Below, piece by piece: positions 9,355 to 18,726 of a stretch of DNA of 64,000 nucleotides. Source of the stretch: CAVTAV01 sp963732795 (lineage in GTDB: Bacteria > Pseudomonadota > Alphaproteobacteria > CAVTAV01). A program made the position numbers and the translations under genes. Location: contig CAVTAV010000006.1 of the NCBI GenBank assembly GCA_963732795.1, positions 682,001 through 746,000 on the forward strand. Direction: 5' to 3'. Each line of letters opens with the position of its first letter. The first letter of the stretch is position 1. A model generated the notes under the pieces. The model was given only the letters and a program-made list of their open reading frames with translations, made no database searches and was not told the origin of the DNA.

Positions 9355-12009
9355 CTATGGAGGGAGCGGCGGCGGATGCGGTCGACGCGGGAATTCGGTG
9401 GACGAGCCGTTGGCCGCCGCGGGGAGGCTGGTGACGACCGGCGTGGTTTCTTCGGCCTTGCGCGGCTCGGCGTCGTTACCCGTATCCTCCGGCGCATCGT
9501 CATGGCCGCCGCTCCAGCGCGGCCATTTGAAGCGGGGCATCTTGGTGTCTTCCGTGGCGGCCGGTTCCGGGGTCGTCGCGGTATCCCCGGCCGGTACGGC
9601 GGTCTCGGGTTGGTCATGGCCGAGCGTGGCGAGCCGTTCGGCAAGGCCCAATCGGGGGGTCTCGGGGACCGGCTCGGGCGCTGGTTCCGGGGCGGCCTTT
9701 TGGGCCGGCTTCGGTTTCGCGGCGGCGGCTTCCTTACGCCGGCGCCGCTTGGACTCGCGTGGTTTCTCGGCGGTCCGCGCGCTTTCGATCTTCAGATAAT
9801 CACCATAGCCGTAATGGGGCACGCGCTTGGGATCGGCCATGGACAGGAGCAAGCCGCCGATGCGTCCGCCGCCCGCGGCGATGAGCCGCAGCGCCTGGGC
9901 CACCGCGCGCCGACGCGTCTGCTGCCAGCGCACCAGGAGGATGGTGAGGTCGCCCTTGGAGAACAGCGCCTGAGCGTCGGCCACCTCGACGATCGGCGAG
10001 GTGTCGATGATGATCATGTCGAACTCGGCGCGCAGCCGGTCGAGGAGGTCGTCCATTGCCCGCGACGAAAGCAGGGTCGCGGGATTGTCGACCCGCTGCC
10101 CGGCGCGCAGCACCTTGAGGCCGGTCGGCTCGTCAGTCTTCAGGACTTCGTCGAGTTCCGCCCGTCCGGCCAGGATCTCGCCGAGCCCGGGCCCGTTGCC
10201 GAGGCCGAGCGCGGCCTGGGCCTGGGGCTTGCGCATATCGGCGTCGATCAGAACGGTCTTGCGGCCGCCCGCCGCCAGCATGCGCGAGATGTTGAGCGTG
10301 GCCGTGGTCTTGCCCTCGCGCGCGCCGGCCGAGGAAATGATCACGGTCTTGACGTTTTCGTTTTCGCTCGCGACCAGAAGCGCGGTCTGGATCGAGCGCC
10401 AGGCTTCGACGAATTCCGGCGTGGTGGCATAACGGCCGGTCGCCGCCGGCACCCAGAGGCAGGACACATTGGCGGCCACGCGCGGCACCATGCCGAGGAT
10501 TTCGAGGCCGGTAGCCTGCTCCAGCGCATCGGCATCCGAGAAGCCGCGGTCCCGGAGCTCCAGCACGGCGACGATCAGGAAACCGACCAGCAGGGAAACG
10601 AAGCCGGCAAGGCCGAACAGTGAGGACGGCCGCGGGAAGCTCGGCTCCAGCGGCAGGCGGGCGCGGGCGATGATGCGGGCATTGGCGGTGAGGATATTGC
10701 CGCTGTCCTGGGCCACCGTCTCCTTATGCATGCTCAGGAAGGATTCGAGCAGCGAACGGTCGGCCGAGGCCTCGCGCTCCAGCTCGCGGAGCTTCACCTC
10801 GGCGGTGTTGGCCTGGCCGACCGTGGCTTTCAGGTCGGCGAACTGCTTCTCCAGCGAGGCTTCCTTGCGCCGGGCGATCTCGGCCTCGTTGCGGAGTCCC
10901 GCGATGATGCGCTTGACCTCGGCATTCATGGTGCTGTGGAGATCGTCGAGCGCGGCCTTGGCCTTGACCAGCTCGGGGTTGGTCGGCAGGTATTTCACCG
11001 ACATCTCGGCGATATTGCGCTGGAGGGCGACTTCCTGCTCCTTGAGCTTCTGGATCACCGGAGACTGCTGGACCTCGGCGACCGAATCCAGGTCTCGGCC
11101 GGATTTCATCAAGCTCTCGATCCGCGACGCCCGAGCTTCCAGCGTGGCGCGGTTGTTGCGGGCGGCCAGGACCTGGCTGTTGAGGTCGGTCAGGTTCTGG
11201 GTGTCGAGCGTCGCATTGGTGCCTTTCAAAAGGCCGTTCTGCTGGCGGAACTCTTCGACCTGCTGCTCCGAGCGCTGGACCGCCTTGCTCAGGGTCGCGA
11301 TCTGGTTCGCGAGCCAGGCCGAGCCGCGCCGGTTGACGTCGAGCTTCGCCTGAACTTGGTCCTCGATATAGGCGTCGGTCAGCGCATTGGTGATCCGCTG
11401 GGTCTTGACCGGATCGTTGGAGGTGAATTCGAGGGCGAGCACCCGCGAGTTGCCGACCTGATAGGCCGTGATGCCGCTCATAAAATTGTCGAGCACATGG
11501 GTGCGCGTGAGCTCAGCCTGTTGGGCGGGCGCGCGCTCGTGATGCGGCAGCGCGCCCTTGATCGCGGCGATGATCGAGCCGACCGCGCTCCGGTGCCGGA
11601 GAGTATCGTTGAACTCGGGATCCCGATCGAGATGAAGCGACTGGATGACCTTTTCGGCCAGGCGCTCGGATTGCAGCACCTGGATTTGGCTCGCGACCGC
11701 CTGGGTATCGGCATCGGTCGTGGTGCGGTTACGGTCGCGGTCGAGAAAGCCGCTGTCCCTGTTCTCCAGGAGGATTCGCGACTGGGCCGAATACTTCGGC
11801 GTCGACGTCATATAGACGCCGAAGGCGACGAGGAGGCCGAGGGCGACGGTGACCAGCAGGACATTGCGCCGCTGCCAGATGCGCCGGGCGACATCCCAGG
11901 GATGAATGCCCTCCGCGATCGAGCGGTCGCCCGAGGTATAGACGCGGGTCCGGCTTTGTTCGGACCGCCCGGCGGACCGCGAATAACGGGAGTTGTCGCT
12001 GAAACTCAT
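9355..12009 (-). CDS. Wzc/GumC-type polysaccharide co-polymerase with BY-kinase domain
   Basis: 884 residues. One membrane segment at about 48-70 and a second at about 460-485 flank a long periplasmic coiled-coil Wzz region. The cytoplasmic half is a CpsD/CapB-like tyrosine kinase: Walker A in AGAREGKTT (about 565), Walker A' in VLIDADMRK (about 588) and Walker B in MIIIDTSP (about 670). A small Tyr cluster (YGYGDY, about 735) is the likely autophosphorylation site. After it comes an unusual tail of about 145 residues, first basic, then Ala/Pro/Glu-rich and ending in PPPLPP. It controls chain length and export together with Wza, whose gene is divergent across about 200 bases. Confidence 0.92.
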   Translation of the reverse strand: MSFSDNSRYSRSAGRSEQSRTRVYTSGDRSIAEGIHPWDVARRIWQRRNVLLVTVALGLLVAFGVYMTSTPKYSAQSRILLENRDSGFLDRDRNRTTTDADTQAVASQIQVLQSERLAEKVIQSLHLDRDPEFNDTLRHRSAVGSIIAAIKGALPHHERAPAQQAELTRTHVLDNFMSGITAYQVGNSRVLALEFTSNDPVKTQRITNALTDAYIEDQVQAKLDVNRRGSAWLANQIATLSKAVQRSEQQVEEFRQQNGLLKGTNATLDTQNLTDLNSQVLAARNNRATLEARASRIESLMKSGRDLDSVAEVQQSPVIQKLKEQEVALQRNIAEMSVKYLPTNPELVKAKAALDDLHSTMNAEVKRIIAGLRNEAEIARRKEASLEKQFADLKATVGQANTAEVKLRELEREASADRSLLESFLSMHKETVAQDSGNILTANARIIARARLPLEPSFPRPSSLFGLAGFVSLLVGFLIVAVLELRDRGFSDADALEQATGLEILGMVPRVAANVSCLWVPAATGRYATTPEFVEAWRSIQTALLVASENENVKTVIISSAGAREGKTTATLNISRMLAAGGRKTVLIDADMRKPQAQAALGLGNGPGLGEILAGRAELDEVLKTDEPTGLKVLRAGQRVDNPATLLSSRAMDDLLDRLRAEFDMIIIDTSPIVEVADAQALFSKGDLTILLVRWQQTRRRAVAQALRLIAAGGGRIGGLLLSMADPKRVPHYGYGDYLKIESARTAEKPRESKRRRRKEAAAAKPKPAQKAAPEPAPEPVPETPRLGLAERLATLGHDQPETAVPAGDTATTPEPAATEDTKMPRFKWPRWSGGHDDAPEDTGNDAEPRKAEETTPVVTSLPAAANGSSTEFPRRPHPPPLPP

Positions 12010-12206
12010 GACTGAAACGGCCCACCACTGTCGAGAAAACCTAAACGTTTCCGGGCCGCGCGCAATCCGGCCCAGGCTGAGGCAGGCTACCTCCCATGTC
12101 CTTACGGCTTGTTTAATGATGAATGTGCAGGCTGCCCCGAGCGCGTCATCCGGGGCGAGCCGGGCAAACCTAATGTTAACGCCTCAAGCGCTAGCTTTCG
12201 CGGGTC

Positions 12207-12791
12207 GTGCCGCTATGGCCAAATGTTGTGAGCGAGCAGTCCGTGTCCAGAGTTGCAGCCTTCCTCGTCGCCTGTTGCGCGTTGTGGTCCGCCGTGGTGA
12301 TGACGCCGGGCGCATCCGCCAAGGGCGCGGACCAGCCCTACCGGCTCGGCTCCGGCGACAAGCTCCGGATCAACATCTACGAGCAGGACAAGCTGTCCGG
12401 CGAATATACGGTCGATGACGGTGGCCGGGTCACCATCCCGCTCCTGCCGCCGATCAAGGCGTCGGGCCTCAGCGCGAGCGAGCTCGAAAAGGCGGTCGCG
12501 GCGGCGCTTCGCAAGACTCTGATCCGCGATCCCAACGTCACCGTGCAGGTCGTCACCTTCCGGCCGTTCTTCATCCTCGGCGAGGTCAAGCAGCCCGGCA
12601 AATACGCCTTCGTTCCCGGCATGTCGGTCGAGACCGCTGTGGCGATCGCCGGCGGCTTCACTTACCGTGCCAAGACCAGCTCGGTCGAGATCACGCGGCC
12701 GTCGCTCGACGGCCCGCACAAGCTCAAGGTTTCGGCCGACGCCGAGGTTCGTCCGGGCGATACGATCAAAGTCACGGGCCGGTTGTTCTGA
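12207..12791 (+). CDS. Polysaccharide export protein (Wza/GumB-like)
   Basis: 194 residues. An N-terminal hydrophobic signal (FLVACCALWSAVVM) is followed by the Poly_export domain (YRLGSGDKLRINIYEQDKL, about 43-120) and one SLBB-type beta-grasp repeat (FILGEVKQPGKYAFVPGMS). It forms the periplasmic and outer-membrane part of the export channel together with the BY-kinase. The short length, without the C-terminal amphipathic helix of E. coli Wza, matches GumB-type proteins. A GTG at 12207 is used here; a second in-frame GTG at 12228 is equally possible. The 197 bases to the divergent BY-kinase gene must hold both promoters; I see no clear operator. Confidence 0.9.
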   Translation: MPLWPNVVSEQSVSRVAAFLVACCALWSAVVMTPGASAKGADQPYRLGSGDKLRINIYEQDKLSGEYTVDDGGRVTIPLLPPIKASGLSASELEKAVAAALRKTLIRDPNVTVQVVTFRPFFILGEVKQPGKYAFVPGMSVETAVAIAGGFTYRAKTSSVEITRPSLDGPHKLKVSADAEVRPGDTIKVTGRLF

Positions 12792-12871
12792 TACGCAACG
12801 GCCGCGCGCCGGGGGCGGTTTCCTTGCTCGATTTTTCAGCCGTCCGCCGGAACAGGGGCTCAGAGCCCGAT

Positions 12872-14039
12872 ATGGCTCCCACAGGCGAAACTTCGGCCGC
12901 ATCCGCGCCCCGGCCGCGCCGCGCGGTTCATTGCCTGCGGGCGCCGGTCGGCGGGCTGTTCCGCCATGTCCGGGATCTGGCCCGCGGCCAGGCGGCGCGC
13001 GGCGTCGAGATCGGCCTCATCTGCGATTCCGAAACCGGCGACGCCGCGACGGAGCCGGCCCTGGAGGCCCTCGCGCCGGTCTGCTCGCTCGGGATTCACC
13101 GGGTCGCGATGAGCCGCTCGGTCGGGCCCCGCGACATCGCGGCCGCCCGGCGCATTGCCCGGAATCTGCCGGCCGCTCGATCTCGACATCCTTCACGGTC
13201 ACGGCGCCAAGGGCGGGGCCTATGCCAGGCTGCTGGCGCGCGGGCTCGGCGCAAAATCGGTCTATACGCCCCATGGCGGCTCCCTGCATTACCGCTATTC
13301 CTCGGGTGCCGGGCTTATCTTCCTCGGCCTCGAATATATGCTCAGAGACCGCGCCGACGGCTTCATCTTCGAATGCCGCTACAGCGCCGATACGTTGGCC
13401 CGTAAGGTGGGCCGGCCCAAGGGCGAGGTCGCGGTGATCTTCAACGGATTGGGGCCGGAGGACTTCGAGACGCTGGCGCCGGGCCGCGCCGATCACGATT
13501 TCGTTTTCGTCGGCGAGCTCAGGGAGCTTAAGGGCGTCGACATTCTCCTGGATGCGGTCGCGATCATTGGCGCATCCCGGCCGGTGAAGCTGCTCATCGT
13601 CGGCGCCGGTCCGGATGCCGACAGGTTCCGGGATCACGCCCGCGCGCTCGGCATCGAGAAGCAGGTGACGTTCTCGCCGCCCGTCTTCCCGGCGCGCCGG
13701 GCCTTCGAGCGGGCGCGCTGCGTCATTTTGCCGTCGCGCTCGGAAGCCTTTCCCTATGTCGTGCTCGAAGCGGCGGCCTGCGGACTGCCCGTCATCGCGA
13801 GCGCGGTCGGCGGCATACCCGAGATCGTCGGCGACTGCCGCGAATGCCTTGTGCCGGCGGCGGACCCGGATGCCCTGGCCGAGGCCATGATGCGGGTTCT
13901 CGACCGTCCCGAGGAGAGCGCGGCGCGGGCCCTGGCCATGCGCGAGGCGGTGGCGTCGCAGTTCACCATCGACCGCATGGTCCAGACGTCCATCGAGGTC
14001 TATGACCGCCTGCTCGCACCGACATCGGTCCAGGGCTGA
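12872..14039 (+). CDS. Glycosyltransferase family 4, one frameshift
   Basis: About 390 codons. The N-terminal acceptor-side domain starts with HCLRAPVGGLFRHVRDLARG. The C-terminal donor domain has FVGELRELKGVDILLDA, the EX7E-type region SRSEAFPYVVLEAAACGLPV and the loop SAVGGIPEIV. The frame changes near 13175, after the Rossmann start and before LDILHGHGAKGGAYARL; nothing conserved is missing. It adds a sugar to the lipid-linked repeat unit; donor and acceptor cannot be deduced. The ATG at 12872 is preferred to a TTG at 12824. It follows the export gene by about 80 bases. Confidence 0.87.
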
Positions 14040-14151
14040 AACCCTCGATTTCCGGCGGTCCCATTAAGGGTTCCTTGACCTCGCGGCGATATGGTCGGTC
14101 AAGGGCGCGACACGTTTCCTCAGCGCAGCATTGGCAAGGTGCGTCACAGCC

Positions 14152-15655
14152 GTGACAAAGCACGACAGTATCCGATTCGTTCCGCCGTCGAGACGCAAAT
14201 CCGCTCATCTGCGGGTCATCGACGGGGTCCCTCCCCCAACGCGCGCCGATATCGCTGGCGATCGTCGCCGGCGTGCTGCGCATCGCCGACGTGCTCATCG
14301 TGGCGCTTGTCGGGCTATGCGGTGCTCTATCTCTATCTGAGCCCGTTCGACGCAATTCCGCTCGACCTCTATACGCTCTCGATCGGCTTCGCGCCGGTGC
14401 TGCAGCTCGTCGTGTTCCAGGTCGTCGGCTCCTATCGCTCCGACGTGCTGCGCTACAGCCGGCTTGCGGTCGGGCGGATCGCCATCGCCTGGACCAGCCT
14501 GTTCTTCATCTTCCTCGCCATTGCCTTCGCCGCCAAGGCATCGGAAGTGTTCTCGCGGGTCTGGCTTTACGGTTGGTACAGCCTCGGCCTCGTCCTTCTT
14601 GACCCCGTCACGCGTCGTCCTGCGAAAGCTCATTACGACATGGGTGCAGCAAGGGCGGCTCAGGCGGCGGGTCGTGATGTTCGGCGGAACGGACCGCGGC
14701 CGCGACCTAATCCGCGCGATCGACAACGACCCCGCCTGCGACATCGGCATCGTCGCGGTGTTCGACGACCGCTCCAATGCCCGCCGGCCGGAGACCGTGG
14801 GCGATCATCCCGTGATCGGGACCAAGACCGAACTCATCGACTATGTCCGCAACAATCCGGTGGACATGGTCATCGTCGCCCTGCCCATGCGGGCGGAGGC
14901 GCGGGTGCTGGCGCTTCTGAAGGATCTCTGGGTCCTGCCGGTCAATATCCGGCTGACGGCCGCGAGCGAGCAGATCCGGTTCTCCTCCAAGGCCTATCAC
15001 TATATCGGCAACGTGCCGCTTCTGAACGTCTTCGAGCGGCCGATATCGGATTGGGACCGCATCGTCAAGCTCGTCGAGGACCGGGTCCTCGCGGCGGTTC
15101 TCCTGACTTTGCTCTCGCCCTTCATGCTGCTGATCGGGCTTCTGGTTCGTCTCGACAGTCCGGGGCCGGCGCTGTTCCGCCAGAAGCGCTACGGCTTCAA
15201 CAACGAGCTGATCGAGGTCTACAAGTTCCGTACGCTCTATCAGAACAAGAGCGACACCAACGCCGACGACGCTCGTGACCAAGAACGACAACCGCGTGAC
15301 GCGGCTCGGCCGGTTCCTCCGCAAGACCAGCCTCGACGAATTGCCGCAGCTCATCACGGTGCTCAAAGGCGACATGTCGATCGTCGGCCCCCGGCCCCAT
15401 GCGACCCAGGCCAAGGCGGCCGACCAGCTCTATGACGACGCGGTCGACGGCTATTTCGCGCGCCACCGGGTCAAGCCCGGCATCACCGGCTGGGCCCAGG
15501 TTAATGGCTGGCGCGGCGAAACCGACACCCAGGAGAAGATCCTGCGTCGCACCGAGTTCGACCTCTATTATATCGAGCACTGGTCGATCCTGTTCGACCT
15601 CAAGATCATCCTGATGACGCCCTTCGCCTTGCTCGAGACGCAGAACGCCTATTAG
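14152..15655 (+). CDS. Undecaprenyl-phosphate sugar phosphotransferase (WcaJ/ExoY family), frame breaks
   Basis: About 500 codons, the length of WcaJ/PssY-type initiating transferases. Four or five hydrophobic segments (about 14270-14620) precede a CoA-binding-like Rossmann domain (RRVVMFGGTDRGRDLI). The C-terminal catalytic domain has the features LDSPGPALFRQKRYG, TSLDELPQLI, GDMSIVGPRPH and RHRVKPGITGWAQVNG. The frame changes at about 14230, 14310, 14600 and 15266. It transfers a hexose-1-phosphate to undecaprenyl phosphate, the first step of repeat-unit assembly. The start is uncertain: GTG at 14152 or TTG at 14131. It ends 12 bases before the polymerase gene. Confidence 0.87.
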
Positions 15656-15667
15656 GGGCGCGGGCTT

Positions 15668-16951
15668 ATGGTCATCACCTGCTCGTCCAAGGATTTCCCG
15701 CTCGGCACGCTTGGCTACGGGATCATCTGGCTGATCCTGGCGGTGAGCTCGGTCGTGCTGATCGAGCCCGCGCCCTATGACGTGCTGGGCCTTGCGCTGC
15801 TGCCGCTCCTGTTCGTGTTCGGCTTGCGGATTCCGCCGGGATTCAGCGTCGGCTTCTTCTGCATCGTGACCTATGTGGTCGGCAACGGCATCTCGGGCTT
15901 CTTCGCCACGAGCTTCGCCGAGGCCTTTTCCTATCTGCTGATCACGGCCTATCTGTCGCTGACCTTTCTGATCTTCGCCTGCGTCTCCTATCACCGGCCG
16001 ATGCAGTCGCTGAAGGTGATCATGTCGGGCTATCTGGTCGCCGCGTTGGCCACGGCGGTCTTCGGCATCATCACCTATTTCGGCATGATCCCGCATTCCG
16101 AGCAGTATCTGAGGTTCGGGAGCCGTGCCCAGGGCCTGTTCAAGGACGCCAACGTCTTCGGGCCGTTTCTCGTCGCGCCGATTCTCTATCTGATCGCGCG
16201 GACGATCGATGCGAAGTTCCGCACCGCGATTCTCTATCTCGCCGTCGTGCTGGTGCTCGCCTTCGGCCTTTTCCTGAGCTTCTCGCGCGGGGCCTGGGGT
16301 AGCCTCGCGCTCTCCTTCATGATCTTTCTGGGGCTCTCCCTCCTGGCGACGCGCTCGCCGCAGGAAAAGTCGCGGCTGATGCTTTACGGGACAGCTGTGC
16401 TGGCGCTGGCGGTCGTCGGCATCGCGATCGCGCTTTCGATGCACAAGATCAGCGCCCTGTTTCAGGTCCGCGCCGAGCTGTTCCAGGACTACGATACCGG
16501 CGCCCAGGGCCGCTTCGCCATGCAGAGACAGGCCCTTGCGCTCGCCAGCCGCCTGCCCTTCGGGCTCGGCGTCGGCCAATGGGAGCACACCTTCCCGGAA
16601 GACCCTCACAACGTCTATCTGAAGCTGATCGCGACCGGCGGCTGGATCACAGGCTTCGCCTATTACACCCTCGTGATCGCGAGCGTCTGGCGCGGCTTCA
16701 AGTTCTGCTTCAGATCCTGGGAAGGCCAGCTCGTCTATATCGCGCTTTATGCGGCCTTCGTCGCGACCGTGCTCGAAGGCGCGATCATCGACACCGACCA
16801 CTGGCGGCATTTCTATCTGCTGATGGGATTGGTCTGGGGCCCGTCGCTCGCGATTCTGCCCGCACGGCAGACCGCCGCGAAGGCCCGCTGGTCGAGATCG
16901 GCGCCCCTGCCGAGCGGGCATTATCGGACGGGCACGGGCCCCCAGCCCTAA
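15668..16951 (+). CDS. O-antigen ligase/polymerase family protein (Wzy-like)
   Basis: 427 residues, about 10-12 membrane segments, with a large periplasmic loop in the second half. The Wzy_C signature region is visible around SFSRGAWGSLALSF, and the loop contains RLPFGLGVGQWEHTFPEDPHNVYL, in which the Pro-His-Asn is typical of this superfamily. It probably polymerises the repeat units delivered by the flippase; a ligase role cannot be excluded from sequence. It is intact and lies directly behind the initiating transferase, so it belongs to the same transcription unit. It is convergent with ompW with 9 bases between stops. Confidence 0.88.
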   Translation: MVITCSSKDFPLGTLGYGIIWLILAVSSVVLIEPAPYDVLGLALLPLLFVFGLRIPPGFSVGFFCIVTYVVGNGISGFFATSFAEAFSYLLITAYLSLTFLIFACVSYHRPMQSLKVIMSGYLVAALATAVFGIITYFGMIPHSEQYLRFGSRAQGLFKDANVFGPFLVAPILYLIARTIDAKFRTAILYLAVVLVLAFGLFLSFSRGAWGSLALSFMIFLGLSLLATRSPQEKSRLMLYGTAVLALAVVGIAIALSMHKISALFQVRAELFQDYDTGAQGRFAMQRQALALASRLPFGLGVGQWEHTFPEDPHNVYLKLIATGGWITGFAYYTLVIASVWRGFKFCFRSWEGQLVYIALYAAFVATVLEGAIIDTDHWRHFYLLMGLVWGPSLAILPARQTAAKARWSRSAPLPSGHYRTGTGPQP

Positions 16952-16960
16952 GAGGCGGCC

Positions 16961-17623
16961 CTAGAAGCGGTAGCCGACGCCGGCGCCCACGATGACCGGG
17001 TTGATCTTGACCCGGACGCTCTCCAGGCCCAGGGCGGTCGTGTTGAGCCGCGCCGTCGTGCGCATGTCGATATATTTCACATCGACATTGACGAACATAT
17101 TGCCGCTCACATCGATATCCATGCCGGCCTGCACGGCCCAGCCGATGCTGTCCTTGAGGCCGACCTTCGTCGACCCGACCGCGGTCTCGAGTCCGCTGCT
17201 CGCCTTCTCGCTATAGAAGATCGTGTAGTTGATGCCGGTGCCGACATAGGGGTGGAACTTGCCGGCGGGCGAGAAGTGATATTGGAGGGTCAGCGTCGGC
17301 GGCAGGACCCAGCTCGACGCGAGCCGGCCGATGCTGCCCGTGGTCCCGGTCTTGCCGCTCACATGGTGCTTGGTCGTCGCCGCGATCAGCTCGAGACCGA
17401 TATGGTCGCTCACCATGTAGGTGAAATCGATTTCGGGGACGATGGCGTTATCGACGCTCACCTCCTCGCCGGGAAAGGACGGCAAGACGCTGCTGCTGCT
17501 CTCCGTCGGGATCACGTCGATGGCCCGGAGCCGGACCAGAACATCGCCTTGGGCCGCCTGCGCCGTACCCGCCATAGCGATCGTCGCCGCGCCCAGAAGC
17601 GCGGCCAAGCTCTTCTTATGCAT
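16961..17623 (-). CDS. ompW: OmpW family outer-membrane protein
   Basis: 220 residues. A clear signal peptide (MHKKSLAALLGAATIAMA, cleavage after AQA) is followed by the eight-stranded barrel of OmpW with alternating hydrophobic residues and the terminal GAGVGYRF ending in Phe. Family features include VLVRLRAIDVIP at the mature N terminus, LPPTLTLQYHF, and FHPYVGTGINYTIFY. OmpW proteins are small hydrophobic-channel porins often induced under oxygen limitation or stress. An FNR-like site lies 60-73 bases upstream of the ATG, which fits that picture. Confidence 0.93.
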   Translation of the reverse strand: MHKKSLAALLGAATIAMAGTAQAAQGDVLVRLRAIDVIPTESSSSVLPSFPGEEVSVDNAIVPEIDFTYMVSDHIGLELIAATTKHHVSGKTGTTGSIGRLASSWVLPPTLTLQYHFSPAGKFHPYVGTGINYTIFYSEKASSGLETAVGSTKVGLKDSIGWAVQAGMDIDVSGNMFVNVDVKYIDMRTTARLNTTALGLESVRVKINPVIVGAGVGYRF

Positions 17624-17682
17624 TTATGTTTCCTCCGGTTGCCCAGCCGTTCGCAGACTGTGCCGGTTTCGTGATGGCGGCA

Positions 17683-17696
17683 TTGATTTGAAGCAA
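17683..17696 (-). promoter_or_regulatory. FNR/Anr-like box upstream of ompW
   Basis: On the plus strand TTGAT-TTGA-AGCAA, nine of ten matches to TTGAT-N4-ATCAA. Its centre is 66 bases from the ompW ATG, close to the 77 bases seen for the phasin box. ompW genes are known Fnr/Anr targets in several proteobacteria. One mismatch makes this less certain than the phasin site. Confidence 0.5.
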
Positions 17697-17719
17697 CGGC
17701 GAGGAAGTGCCGTGGCTGG

Positions 17720-17806
17720 CGGAGAGGATGGGATTCGAACCCACGAGGGGCGTTAACCCCCACACGCTTTCCAGGCGTGCGCCTTAAACCACTCGGCCAC
17801 CTCTCC
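17720..17806 (-). tRNA. tRNA-Ser(GGA)
   Basis: On the minus strand the 7-bp acceptor stem GGAGAGG/CCTCTCC encloses a D arm, an anticodon stem with loop CTGGAAA (anticodon GGA), a long class II variable arm and the T arm with GGTTCGAATCC. The discriminator base is G, as expected for serine. The 3' CCA is not encoded. It reads UCC/UCU codons. Confidence 0.95.
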
Positions 17807-18003
17807 CCAGGAGATCGAAGCTCCGGCCCGGTTTGTCGGGGCGGCACTATAACGAAGCATCGAGGAGTGACAAGGACTTGCTGCATGCGGCCGGCTTTTC
17901 GGGCCGCCCGCCGCCGATTGCCCGGATTCCATCGCGCTTTCGCCGTTCTCGTGCCACCATTGGGTGGAACGTTTGGGGCGTATTCCGGCAAGGGAGGCAT
18001 ATC

Positions 18004-18726
18004 ATGAATCAAGGCTCCGCCATCATTTCCGCCGTCGTGCTGGCGGCGGGCATCGCAGCCGGCGGCTATTTCGCCGGCGACGGGTTCCTCAAGGCCAAGC
18101 TCGGTGACCGCTATGTGACGGTGAAGGGCGTCTCCGAAAAAGACGTCACCGCCGATCTCGCGGTCTGGCAAATCCCGATTTCGGCCTCGAACACCAGCGT
18201 CACCGCGGCTCAGGCTAAGATCGACGGCGATCTCGGCCGAATTCGCGCGTTCCTGGCGAAATACGACATCACGGACAATGAAATCGCGATCGGCGGCCCG
18301 CAGGTCCAGGATTTGCTGGCGCGCGGCTACAACGCCGATCGCGGGCCGAATGATCCGCGCTTCGTCGTGACCCAGGCCCTCTATGTCCAGACCGCCAAGA
18401 TCGGCAGCGTGATCAAGGCCAGCCAGGCGGTCGGCGATCTGGTCAAGGAAGGCGTGGTCGTCGAGTGGTCAACCGGCCCGGCCTACATCTTCACCAAGCT
18501 CAACGACGTAAAGCCGGCCATGATCGCCGAGGCGACGCGGGAAGCCCGCAAGGCCGCCCAGCAATTCGCCAGCGACTCGGACTCCAAGGTCGGCGACATC
18601 CGCCAGGCGAACCAGGGCGTCTTCTCGATCAATGCCCGGACTGCGGGCGACAACACGCCCGAAAGCTCCCAGCCCGAAAAGACCGTGCGCGTCGTTTCGA
18701 CCATCCAGTTCTATCTGGCGGATTAG
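18004..18726 (+). CDS. SIMPL-domain (DUF541) protein
   Basis: 240 residues. An N-terminal hydrophobic segment (IISAVVLAAGIAAGGYFAG) anchors or exports it, and the remainder is a SIMPL domain: RYVTVKGVSEKDVTADLAVW near the start and TVRVVSTIQFYL at the end. Family members are periplasmic or membrane-anchored proteins linked to oxidative-stress tolerance and membrane integrity; the molecular activity is not established. The ATG at 18004 follows AGGGAGG. The stop overlaps the stop of the convergent TonB receptor by 4 bases. Confidence 0.88.
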   Translation: MNQGSAIISAVVLAAGIAAGGYFAGDGFLKAKLGDRYVTVKGVSEKDVTADLAVWQIPISASNTSVTAAQAKIDGDLGRIRAFLAKYDITDNEIAIGGPQVQDLLARGYNADRGPNDPRFVVTQALYVQTAKIGSVIKASQAVGDLVKEGVVVEWSTGPAYIFTKLNDVKPAMIAEATREARKAAQQFASDSDSKVGDIRQANQGVFSINARTAGDNTPESSQPEKTVRVVSTIQFYLAD

